Source: a virus
IMG/VR virus record: IMGVR_UViG_3300025929_000003
Span: 1 to 64,000 of that record
Length of the DNA: 64,000 nucleotides
Strand: one strand, 5' to 3'
Shown here: positions 57,601 through 64,000 of the stretch, piece by piece
Layout: the number at the start of each line of letters is the position of its first letter
Position numbering within the stretch: the first letter of the stretch is position 1
The notes under the pieces: generated by a model
Database searches by the model: none
Told to the model about the DNA's origin: nothing
What the model saw: only the letters and a program-made list of their open reading frames with translations
Translations under genes and position numbers: made by a program

Positions 57601-60449
57601 GCGTGTTTATTAAATTCTTCAACTTGCGCAGGTGTTAACTCCTTAGCAAGCGAACCATGTGCTTTTTCAGCCCTGCGTGCGGTTAGTTTTTTACCTGTCA
57701 ATTCTTCATAACGGCTTTCCAATAGTTTTTGCGTATCGGACTTGTTTGCCTCAATAAAGTTTTTCCTGCCTGTATAACGGTCGATGGTTTCCACGATATC
57801 TTCGGGAGTAACATGCACACCTAAGTCATGGGAGATTATCTCCGCATGGGTGTTAATATCGGTCTTGTCAGAGTTTTTGGTATCTATCCAGCGTGATATA
57901 CCGCCGTGTGGCGCATCATTGCCTGTAATACGCTTATAGTCCTTCTCATTGATTTTACTATCGCCTAAGTAATCTATGATGCCTTTCTCAATATGGTCAG
58001 GGTAGCTTGTTTCGGTATGGTATTGCGCCGCTATCTTTTTAGGGTCAGTTTCCTTTTCAATAGATTGCCTTATGGCGTCTTCGTGGGATAACTCAGGTTC
58101 TTTTTTACTGGCTTCATAAAGCGCCTGTCCAGCATCGGTAGTTTCTTTACCCCTAACATCTTTCAGGTCGATACCGTTATCCTCAGCATGCTTAAATAGC
58201 GCAGTGGCAATGCCTTTACGACGGTCAGCCTCGTCAACCACTACTTTTACAGATACTGGTTCTTTTTGTTCACCATCCCTATTGTTGTAAGATATTTCCA
58301 GCACCCCGTTAACCTTACCATCCTTACCGCGCGACACAACTTGTTTAGTGCCGTTATCAAGCGGTTCGTCTGTAAAGTTACCTTTGTTATCTTTTTTAAA
58401 CGCTGGCTCAATTGAAATACCTTCTTTGCCTGTTTCTGGCAAATTATGAGCAAGTTCCTTTAGTTTTGGCGCATCGGCATCGGATACCCTATTTCTTTTT
58501 TCTTTAACAGGAGTTTCAACAGGCGCTTCGCTATTGCTTGGCGCACTAACTTGTTGCTCAGATTGTCCTTGTACATCTGGCGCAGTTTCAGAATTTGTAG
58601 TTGGGGGTTCATTTGCTATGGGTTGAATAGGTGTTTCGTTTGTCGGGTCAGCCACAACAGGAACATTAGGTTGTTCAGTCGGTGATGGCGTCTCAGGTAG
58701 TGATACCTGTCCTTCCGATACTGGTGGTATGGGTGCTTCATTTGGCTTGGTTTTAGTTAACGACTGTACTTTATCAATCAACTCCGCCTTTTGCTCATCA
58801 GGTATCTCGTCGCTATTGGTTATCGTATCAATAAATGCTTGTGGGTCTTTGGAAACCTTATCGGCAATCAGTTTAACGTCGCCTTGGGTCTTTAGCACCA
58901 ATTGGTCAGCATACAGACGCTTCTTTTCTGCCGTATCCTTAGCATCGTAGGCTTTAGTACCCATCTCAATACTATCGGCATACAAATCCTCGTGCCCATC
59001 TTTAATATTATCATTAATAGCGGTTAACTGGTCTTTGGGCGTATTCATTAAGGTACGCAACACACTTTCGCCATTCAGGTTAGAAGCGGCTGAGGAGGCA
59101 GCGGCAACCTGCAATGCGCCATCATTTACCTTTTTACTATCAACAGCGTCTTTAACATCCGCATGTAACCCCTTAGCAACCCCCGGCAATTCAAAAGCCA
59201 AACCAGTACCAAACTGCTTCATGGCTTCGTGCACATCGATGTCTTTGCCGTTCAGTAAATCTTCCCCCGCTGACGTCCCCCCGAATACCGTACCCACACC
59301 AACAGCATGCAAGAGTGCCTCTGCTGTTTTGCCACCTTTCAACAATCCTTTCTCAGCTAACTTATTAACGACGCCCTTACCCAAAGCACCGCCTAACATC
59401 ATTTGAGCCTCCATAGTCAACCCCTCCACACCGCCTTTTAAAGCACCTGTAGCGGCATCGTTCAATGAAGTAACATAATCTTTGTGTTGGTCGGTAGCAT
59501 CCTTGTAGGCGGTAGCAGCTTTAGTGGTAGCCAATAACCCTGTCAGTTTACTCACCAATTGTGGCGTTTTAGCCGCCATAGATGCTTCGCCCTGACCCGT
59601 AGCTAAAGAAGCGATTAATGGCAATGTGCCAACCACGCCCTCGGCGGTCTCTGAAAGTATATTTGAAGGCTTGTCACGCTCTTGATAGGCTTTGTCATAG
59701 TAGGTTGCCACTTTATCAAAAGCACCGCCCTTACGCAGCCATTGAGGGGTTTTATCGCCCGTTAAGCCAGTATATATCTTATCGATGGTTCTGTCAACCA
59801 AATCTGTGCCCCCCGCAAGGGGTTTAACTACTAAATCATTAAAGCCTTTATTGAAAGCTGGTAAGTATAAGCCCTGTTGAATATCCTCCATCCAGCTACG
59901 CCCCTTGGTATCGGCAGGTTGTTGTACGGTAGCGTGTTTTTGCCCTATAGCCTGTGCGTTTTGTAGAACGGTTGTTTTAGCCATTTCGGCCCGATTGGCT
60001 TTGTCGATAGCCTTGTTTTGGTTGTGGGCAATATCTAAAGCCTGCTGGTTTTGGAGGTTTTGCTTTAACGATGGGTCGGTAACTGGCGTAAATTGGTTAG
60101 CGCCACTATTGCCACCTATCAGGGAACTTTGGTCGGTTATGCCACCAGTGAATGAGGGCGGAACAGTATTCGCAGAAACGGGAGTAGATTGTTTTTTTTT
60201 TATGCCTACCTGTTCGTAGAAAGCGTCAGGGGTTTTGTCGAAGCCAGTCAGGTTGTCTTTAAGTGCTTGATATGCTTTTGAGGCATAGGCGCTGTCCTGC
60301 ATAGCGGTTTTAAATTCTTCTGGTGTCTTTTTGAACCCAACCAAGTTATCCTTTAATGCCGCATATACCTTGTCAACATACGGTACTGGTGCTGGTTGCT
60401 GGGTAGCATCTGCTACAACTGGTTCTGCCGTGGTAATATCTTCTGCCAT
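54627..60449 (-). CDS. Giant polyvalent-type internal virion protein
   Basis: 1940 residues from ATG 60449; a GTG frame 13 codons upstream would run into a terminator. Two N-terminal repeats YAALKDNLVGFKKTPEEF / YQALKDNLTGFDKTPDAF (~10-55). A GNAT-like patch VVVDEADRRKGIATALFKHA lies near residue 740, followed by long Lys/Glu-rich coiled-coil and Arg-rich regions (~870-1480). The C-terminal ~400 residues (LRQGLFATVNHPVQALHAF, then LPKEAKVMAAKDIGATL) resemble large polyvalent-protein domains. Such proteins are packed in the capsid and injected with DNA. A multi-enzyme ejection role is inferred. Confidence 0.75.
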   Translation of the reverse strand: MAEDITTAEPVVADATQQPAPVPYVDKVYAALKDNLVGFKKTPEEFKTAMQDSAYASKAYQALKDNLTGFDKTPDAFYEQVGIKKKQSTPVSANTVPPSFTGGITDQSSLIGGNSGANQFTPVTDPSLKQNLQNQQALDIAHNQNKAIDKANRAEMAKTTVLQNAQAIGQKHATVQQPADTKGRSWMEDIQQGLYLPAFNKGFNDLVVKPLAGGTDLVDRTIDKIYTGLTGDKTPQWLRKGGAFDKVATYYDKAYQERDKPSNILSETAEGVVGTLPLIASLATGQGEASMAAKTPQLVSKLTGLLATTKAATAYKDATDQHKDYVTSLNDAATGALKGGVEGLTMEAQMMLGGALGKGVVNKLAEKGLLKGGKTAEALLHAVGVGTVFGGTSAGEDLLNGKDIDVHEAMKQFGTGLAFELPGVAKGLHADVKDAVDSKKVNDGALQVAAASSAASNLNGESVLRTLMNTPKDQLTAINDNIKDGHEDLYADSIEMGTKAYDAKDTAEKKRLYADQLVLKTQGDVKLIADKVSKDPQAFIDTITNSDEIPDEQKAELIDKVQSLTKTKPNEAPIPPVSEGQVSLPETPSPTEQPNVPVVADPTNETPIQPIANEPPTTNSETAPDVQGQSEQQVSAPSNSEAPVETPVKEKRNRVSDADAPKLKELAHNLPETGKEGISIEPAFKKDNKGNFTDEPLDNGTKQVVSRGKDGKVNGVLEISYNNRDGEQKEPVSVKVVVDEADRRKGIATALFKHAEDNGIDLKDVRGKETTDAGQALYEASKKEPELSHEDAIRQSIEKETDPKKIAAQYHTETSYPDHIEKGIIDYLGDSKINEKDYKRITGNDAPHGGISRWIDTKNSDKTDINTHAEIISHDLGVHVTPEDIVETIDRYTGRKNFIEANKSDTQKLLESRYEELTGKKLTARRAEKAHGSLAKELTPAQVEEFNKHAKEIGITQEDIDNYERARKQSDRGADKPRDAKPAKNKVQQPSNEQGGRPKESDGGKGVESKAGDPIRSFAEKVRNGKINKLGGFKASTGFDAVWDGSLEVVAKSLETGAKVADAIEAGLKHVKSTDWYKSLTDKEKFDEQYRNHLTNEYTEHEKTLPTKNEVTNERAADLGIELKDTKNGKRGADKIDVDATAEIDKGYDTPDLIDRILNEGHQASDTEIAILGKYMDAKEAEIKTQNERLAKDGATMSKKQFDELTEANTQSLSEFQDAAQADRKTGTETARALSARKLSFNKEATLANMIVAKRQANGNNKLSPEQLAEVQKTHAELESIQEALQKKIARLEEDNAKLKANQSVRKAADRIKRKSISKDELKAERTKIFDSIRDEFAKIRKSGQAMSDIPYRRELAAIAKHMPALLRNLAQEGLVEIKDVVDRIHEEFKGDIEGLTKRDVTDLIAGKYDEVKPTKKEILTDISSLKTQAKLLNEIEDLQNGIKKAKPESANAKKKNEQVEALRGRLKELNKENEPTADEKKLEAYKKRIQENIEKLTQRLANEDYEKGEKPKPLTLDAEGLELRRKYDRIKNDFDIEVAKDALKQRSKTEKLKDDLLNIASLPRALKASLDFSAVLRQGLFATVNHPVQALHAFTEMFKQTFSEEKYRNWISDLKHSENYELMKDSELYLSDKDDPKIIAREEEFTSNLADKIPGIGKLIAASERAYTGYLNVLRAGVFEQQARELIKRGYTFENNPEVFKGVAKVVNVLTGRGDIPEAFGGKQPKVLSNVLFSPRFMAARIQTLYLWADPRLPKEAKVMAAKDIGATLAVGSVLLSLAAMAGLKVVTDPRSSNFLKIEDKQKNGSTFYDILGGLPQYVRLLSQMASGQKVPASGNGVIDLTTGKYGKPSRLSLATSFMRGKLSPLIGSGVNLMEGKDVVGQPYHFWPNVPQEFVPLPFTDVQEAYQVGGIKNALKAFLPSQFGISTSSYNPNAKIKKK

Positions 60450-60475
60450 GTAACAAATGTATGAATTTGTTATCA

Positions 60476-60501
60476 ACAAAAAAGCCACTCAAAAAGTGGC
60501 T
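60476..60501 (-). terminator. Terminator upstream of the polyvalent gene
   Basis: AGCCACT (60483-60489) / AGTGGCT (60495-60501) with T-run on minus (60476-60482). It ends the transcript of the 507-residue gene, only 27 nt before the polyvalent start codon. Confidence 0.8.
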
Positions 60502-60524
60502 CTATTTTACTTACCTAAAATCTA

Positions 60525-62048
60525 CTATAACCCATAATCTGTAGCTGCCTTTTTGCTTTTATTAACCAGTGGCGTCCCCGCTGGCGTGGTTGGTATCCTG
60601 TGCTTCTTATCAAACTCGGGACGTTTCTTAAACAAATCCAAGTGGTTTAATAAAGAATTAGCCACAGTCTTTCCAGCTTCCCCGTCTGTAATGGTAAACA
60701 CCTGCTCATCTTTTACCTTTTTGGTTAATGGCTTGCCAGTTTTATCGTTAATGATAGGTTTACCTAATTGTGGGTTAGGAATAGTTTTACTGGCATCGTT
60801 AGGGTCGGGGATAGTGTGGCGCTCATCCAATACCGGCACCTCGGTTGTAGCACCTGGTTTCCCCGGCATGGTAATGGTAAATCCATTCGTAGATGGCGAG
60901 AAGTGACCACCCGCGGCGTTCGCGGCCCTGATTAGCTTATCTGTTGACGCTTGGTCACCTTGCTGTACTTGTTGTATAAACTTATCTCTATCATCATCCT
61001 CTGCTGGATGTGCTTGGTCAAATCTATATTTATCCCAAAGATGTTCATTGTACTTATCGGGTGTAACTACACGAGACTTATTCACCAACGATGTGCCATA
61101 CTTGCCAGCGTCTGAGATAAATTGACCATACCCTGCATTTTGCTTTGTAATAGCCGCTTGCAATTTCTCTTTGGCATAAGTATCGCCGGGGGCGATGCCC
61201 AATTTGGTTAATACCTCCGCATTGTGGGCTTCAGTAGGGTTATCCAGCATCTGCTGCGCGATATGGTCTGTTGCCTGTGCGTTGGTATACCATACCCGTT
61301 TGCCATTCTTATCGTACACACTACCGATATCCCCCAATTCTGGGTCAATACCATATTTAGTCTTTTTAAGGTTATTCCAGCGAGGGTCGGCAGAGTTAAC
61401 ATATGCCTGCTGCATCATGGAACTGGTGTCGGGCACAATCGTTTTTACTGTCCCATTCCCTTGTTCAATGTGCACTGGTTTAATCAGCTTATTAAAGTCA
61501 TCAATACCAGATGGCGTACCCTGCAGTTGTGGCGCGGGCTTACCAAAGTAATCGGTAGGCTTTGCCAAAGCACCTTGCACAAACTGGTTCACCTGTTGCT
61601 TGCTATCTTCTGTAAAACGGTTATCATGGTCCGCGGCTACCATTGGCAATAATTTGCCGATAGACTGCTCCAACTCTTTTGATTGACGCGCTTTTAATAA
61701 AATATCATTCTTGCGTTGTTCAAACTCGGGGTTGCCAAAAGGCGAACGCCCTGTTTTTGCTTGATAGGCGGCGGCATCGGTTAGGTATTGATTCCACTGG
61801 TCGTTAATCGGCTTACCAGCTTGTGCCCAATACTCGGGTAGCTTTTGAGCGGCTAAGTCTTTTTGGTATTGCGCCTGCAATAGTTGTTGTTGCTTTTGTT
61901 GCTGCAAAGCCGCATTACGCAAGTCTGCCGCATGTTGCTGGCCCAACTGCATCGCATATTTTTCAGTATTTGACTGAGGCAATACAAACGCTAAACCCTG
62001 GCCTATGCCATCTGTTGCGTTACCAATAAATCCCGGTGCTACTGCCAT
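60525..62048 (-). CDS. Internal virion protein candidate, 507 aa
   Basis: The N-terminal helical region is rich in Ala and Gln (LQQQKQQQLLQAQYQKDLAA, about 50-69), followed by alternating helical and Gly/Pro/Asn linker regions. Similar large Gln-rich proteins are T7 gp15/gp16-like ejection proteins. It lies between a 214-residue candidate internal protein and the polyvalent gene. Role inferred. Confidence 0.65.
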   Translation of the reverse strand: MAVAPGFIGNATDGIGQGLAFVLPQSNTEKYAMQLGQQHAADLRNAALQQQKQQQLLQAQYQKDLAAQKLPEYWAQAGKPINDQWNQYLTDAAAYQAKTGRSPFGNPEFEQRKNDILLKARQSKELEQSIGKLLPMVAADHDNRFTEDSKQQVNQFVQGALAKPTDYFGKPAPQLQGTPSGIDDFNKLIKPVHIEQGNGTVKTIVPDTSSMMQQAYVNSADPRWNNLKKTKYGIDPELGDIGSVYDKNGKRVWYTNAQATDHIAQQMLDNPTEAHNAEVLTKLGIAPGDTYAKEKLQAAITKQNAGYGQFISDAGKYGTSLVNKSRVVTPDKYNEHLWDKYRFDQAHPAEDDDRDKFIQQVQQGDQASTDKLIRAANAAGGHFSPSTNGFTITMPGKPGATTEVPVLDERHTIPDPNDASKTIPNPQLGKPIINDKTGKPLTKKVKDEQVFTITDGEAGKTVANSLLNHLDLFKKRPEFDKKHRIPTTPAGTPLVNKSKKAATDYGL

Positions 62049-62050
62049 TT

Positions 62051-62695
62051 TTATCTACCTGTTTTTTTAAGCCTGTTTGCTGCCATTGCCGCAGCCACAT
62101 TCGGGTCTGACAATATATTGCCGTATATTTTATCCTGATACTTGCTATTGGCATAACCTAAGCCAGCGGTACCGATTTGGTCAAGACCACTAAACTCGTT
62201 CGTGGCACCAGCGCCCTCTAACGAAGCGGCGGTGTTTGCGGTGCGTAGGAACGGCTGTAAGACGTTATTTTGGTACAGCTTATCTTGCCATTGTCCCTCG
62301 TTATTCAAAGCACCCTCGTAGCCATTTAAGGCATCTGCTTTGTAGTTAGCCGCTTTCATAGATAAATCATTGGTGGCGACGTTCTGCCCTTGGTTAATCT
62401 TAGCTGCTAAATCCAATAAGTCACCACCTGACGAAGCGCCTTGTGAACCATTGTAATAGGAGTTAGCACCATTGTTAGCGATGAGTTGTTGTGCCGCCGC
62501 TGTTCCGGGCATCCCATTGTAGTAGTTTTGGGCTGCAAGGTTGGTGGCTAACTTCACTTGCCCCGGCAGTTGCTCTGGCTGGAAGATATTTGATGCCGCC
62601 AATTTCTTAGCATCTGCGCGTTGGTTTGCACCCTGTATAGTTTTGTAAATCCCAAGTCCACCAGAGATAATGGCTCCTGCTGCTAATGCGGTCAT
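62051..62695 (-). CDS. Internal virion protein candidate, 214 aa
   Basis: Starts with a hydrophobic Gly/Ala segment (ALAAGAIISGGLGIYKTIQG), then Asn/Gln/Ala-rich helices. Resembles T7 gp14-type internal core proteins in length and hydrophobic N-terminus, consistent with membrane insertion at infection. Two nt before the 507-residue gene. Confidence 0.65.
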   Translation of the reverse strand: MTALAAGAIISGGLGIYKTIQGANQRADAKKLAASNIFQPEQLPGQVKLATNLAAQNYYNGMPGTAAAQQLIANNGANSYYNGSQGASSGGDLLDLAAKINQGQNVATNDLSMKAANYKADALNGYEGALNNEGQWQDKLYQNNVLQPFLRTANTAASLEGAGATNEFSGLDQIGTAGLGYANSKYQDKIYGNILSDPNVAAAMAANRLKKTGR

Positions 62696-63120
62696 ATGGC
62701 TTTTTGTTTGTATGCTATTAAAAGCGGGTTATTGTGTTCTTTGAATAATCTTTTTTCTAAGGTAGGTATATCCTGACAATTATCAGGATTTGCATGAATG
62801 GTAGTCCATATGCAATCTTCCAAAACAAAACCCATCCGCCTTACACCCCTCTCGCTTTCTCCTGTATATGGCGCTACTATCCTTACTAATCCATCGTCTG
62901 TAATGACATTAATAACCCCCATTGAAACGATATAGGAATGGGTTGTTTTATGCACCCTGGATGTTAACCATGCCCCTTTAGGAACAAACATTTCACGAAG
63001 ATATAAACCGGGGGTAAAGTAGTGTTTTAGGGGGAACTCTACAGCGCCTATTTGGTGCATAGCAACCTCGCACTCATTGAGTAATTGGTTGTATTCCTTA
63101 TGTTTTTTAAGTGCTCCCAT
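62692..63120 (-). CDS. Cupin-like virion-gene protein, 142 aa
   Basis: LREMFVPKGAWLTSRVHKTT (about 42-61) then strands with SMGVINVITDDGLVRI (about 66-81) follow a double-stranded beta-helix (cupin) pattern with a Gly/His/Thr metal-site-like turn. Similar cupins occur in podovirus tail regions, role unknown. Its stop overlaps the next ATG by 4 nt. Confidence 0.65.
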   Translation of the reverse strand: MGALKKHKEYNQLLNECEVAMHQIGAVEFPLKHYFTPGLYLREMFVPKGAWLTSRVHKTTHSYIVSMGVINVITDDGLVRIVAPYTGESERGVRRMGFVLEDCIWTTIHANPDNCQDIPTLEKRLFKEHNNPLLIAYKQKAI

Positions 63121-63153
63121 TTTGCATTACAATATTAAGTACAAAAAACCGAA

Positions 63154-64000
63154 TTACATAGCCCTGCGAACTTCAGTATAGTACACTTCTATGGATGAGA
63201 TTTCTGACGGCTTATCATCGTTACATTCAAGTTCAAGAATTAACCAACCTCCCTGTAGCATCCGTGCCTTATATAGTACTGTTGCTTGATTGGTTTCGGT
63301 AGCGAAATTCGGGTCGTTAACATCACCAAGGCATGAGGCCCAAAGTTTCCCATCCACCAAACTAAAGTTGTTTTTCTTTAGACGAGACAACATGCCGTTA
63401 GGGAACTGGTTGGTTGGCGCAATCTGCAATACAGGCGCATACCACCTTCCATTGGCATCTAATCTCAGGTTATACCAAAGTTTGTCTACCTCATATTCGG
63501 GGTTAGGCACAATTGAAATCTGTGCAGGATACTTGGTACCATAGAACATCCCAGCAACAGGATTGGTCTCATGTTCCCACAACCTGCCATTGCTAAATGA
63601 ATAAAAACTGTCGCCAAACCTTAGCATGCAGTCTGGCACAAATGAATAGTCAGACGCCCAACGGTTAAACGTTTCGTTAAAGGAAATGGTCGCTGAATTG
63701 GTTACCTGCACATCTTGTTGCTGATAAACACTTAACACATGCAGGGTCAAAGCGCCATCTGAATAGAACTTTAACAGGTCGCCAGTGGTGTATAAAAATG
63801 TTTCGGTATAAGTACCCGCCGCAGACCTTAAAGTGCCCGTATGCGCCCCTAAATCAAGTCGTACGCCACCCGAAGTCCTGCTATCTACAATATAGGTAAA
63901 CACATAGGTTTCGCCATCAATAAACGGCAACGCGGGGGTATAGGTCATCGTTCCTGCAAAGCATGGGTAATGCGTGGCATAGATACCATCTACAACCCAA
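63154..64000 (-). CDS. Beta-sandwich tail protein, partial at right edge
   Basis: The frame is open from the right edge (no stop to 64000); the in-frame ATG 63948 is preceded by coding-like sequence (VVDGIYATHYPCFAGT), so the start lies outside the window. The visible ~280 residues include a carbohydrate-binding-module-like jelly roll (LPFIDGETYVFTYIVDSRTS, then GTLRSAAGTYTETFLYTTGD) and a second all-beta half. A tail or receptor-binding virion role is inferred from composition and neighbours. Confidence 0.7.
   Translation of the reverse strand, partial: WVVDGIYATHYPCFAGTMTYTPALPFIDGETYVFTYIVDSRTSGGVRLDLGAHTGTLRSAAGTYTETFLYTTGDLLKFYSDGALTLHVLSVYQQQDVQVTNSATISFNETFNRWASDYSFVPDCMLRFGDSFYSFSNGRLWEHETNPVAGMFYGTKYPAQISIVPNPEYEVDKLWYNLRLDANGRWYAPVLQIAPTNQFPNGMLSRLKKNNFSLVDGKLWASCLGDVNDPNFATETNQATVLYKARMLQGGWLILELECNDDKPSEISSIEVYYTEVRRAM

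Noticed and set aside
60454-60461. TACATTTG promoter box on the minus strand
   Set aside because: It is so close to the ATG (60449) that a transcript would be essentially leaderless, and no TTG matches.
60450-60488. GTG-started extension of the 1940-residue protein
   Set aside because: The extension runs into the terminator hairpin at 60483; the ATG at 60449 is the better start.
1-64000. CRISPR array
   Set aside because: No run of equally spaced direct repeats of 24-40 nt was found; the short repeats near 21.3 and 22.4 kb are operator-like.

Overview
The window looks like most of the genome of a tailed phage infecting a member of the Bacteroidota. The host call rests on several TTTG/TTG-N18-21-TAnnTTTG promoters (the Bacteroidota sigma-A consensus), A-rich rather than Shine-Dalgarno leaders before most starts, and exported proteins with Bacteroidota-like signal peptides. 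Virion type is an inference. A roughly 790-residue portal, a scaffold-like protein and several very large or Gln/Ala-rich candidate internal proteins, with no recognisable sheath or tape measure, suggest a podovirus-like particle. No integrase, DNA polymerase or RNA polymerase was recognised; any of these could lie outside the window.

Layout. (1) 1-10.9 kb, minus strand: packaging and head genes. Transcribed leftward these are a tandem GroES-like protein, a 197-residue protein in small-terminase position, TerL, portal, a terminator, then scaffold-like protein, major capsid protein, a terminator and a 382-residue unknown. A plus-strand cassette with a ribbon-helix-helix-like peptide and a GroES-like co-chaperonin is inserted between portal and scaffold. 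(2) 11.0-21.25 kb, mainly minus strand: a virion-like protein on plus, then DNA methyltransferase, primase-helicase, a DUF1376-like replication protein, an HNH protein, an excisionase-like HTH protein, a RyR-domain protein, NinB, a DUF3307 membrane protein, many small genes and a RepL-like initiator. (3) 21.25-21.86 kb: a divergent control region with GATACT/AGTATC dyads, a possible origin or operator. (4) 21.86-43.3 kb, plus strand: about 55 mostly small, overlapping early or accessory genes, including a GHKL-type ATPase with permuted motif order, a Sak4-like ATPase next to a PD-(D/E)XK exonuclease, DUF1064 and ASCH proteins and HTH regulators. (5) 43.4-46.9 kb: short mixed-strand segment with a secreted protein, a holin-like protein and a GH25 lysozyme. 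(6) 47.5-64 kb, minus strand: small membrane proteins, a stand-alone CheY-like receiver, tail spike/fibre, tail proteins, a 1940-residue polyvalent-type protein, further internal-virion candidates, a cupin-like protein and a protein cut by the right edge.

The most unusual content is non-coding. Two paralogous RNAs of about 115 nt (around 30.0 and 38.75 kb) share promoter sequence, a two-part long helix and a terminator whose 5' arm lies inside the helix loop. A roughly 630-nt gene-free stretch (24.06-24.69 kb) is dense in perfect hairpins, including two mutually exclusive long helices. A 185-nt element (32.785-32.969 kb) has perfect tRNA acceptor, D and T arms but no anticodon arm in the expected place. 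A fourth structured region ends in a strong terminator (43.76-43.98 kb). Other notable points are two GroES-family genes, one being a tandem-domain form beside the terminase genes, and three related NUMOD4/HNH homing-type endonucleases placed between operon genes.
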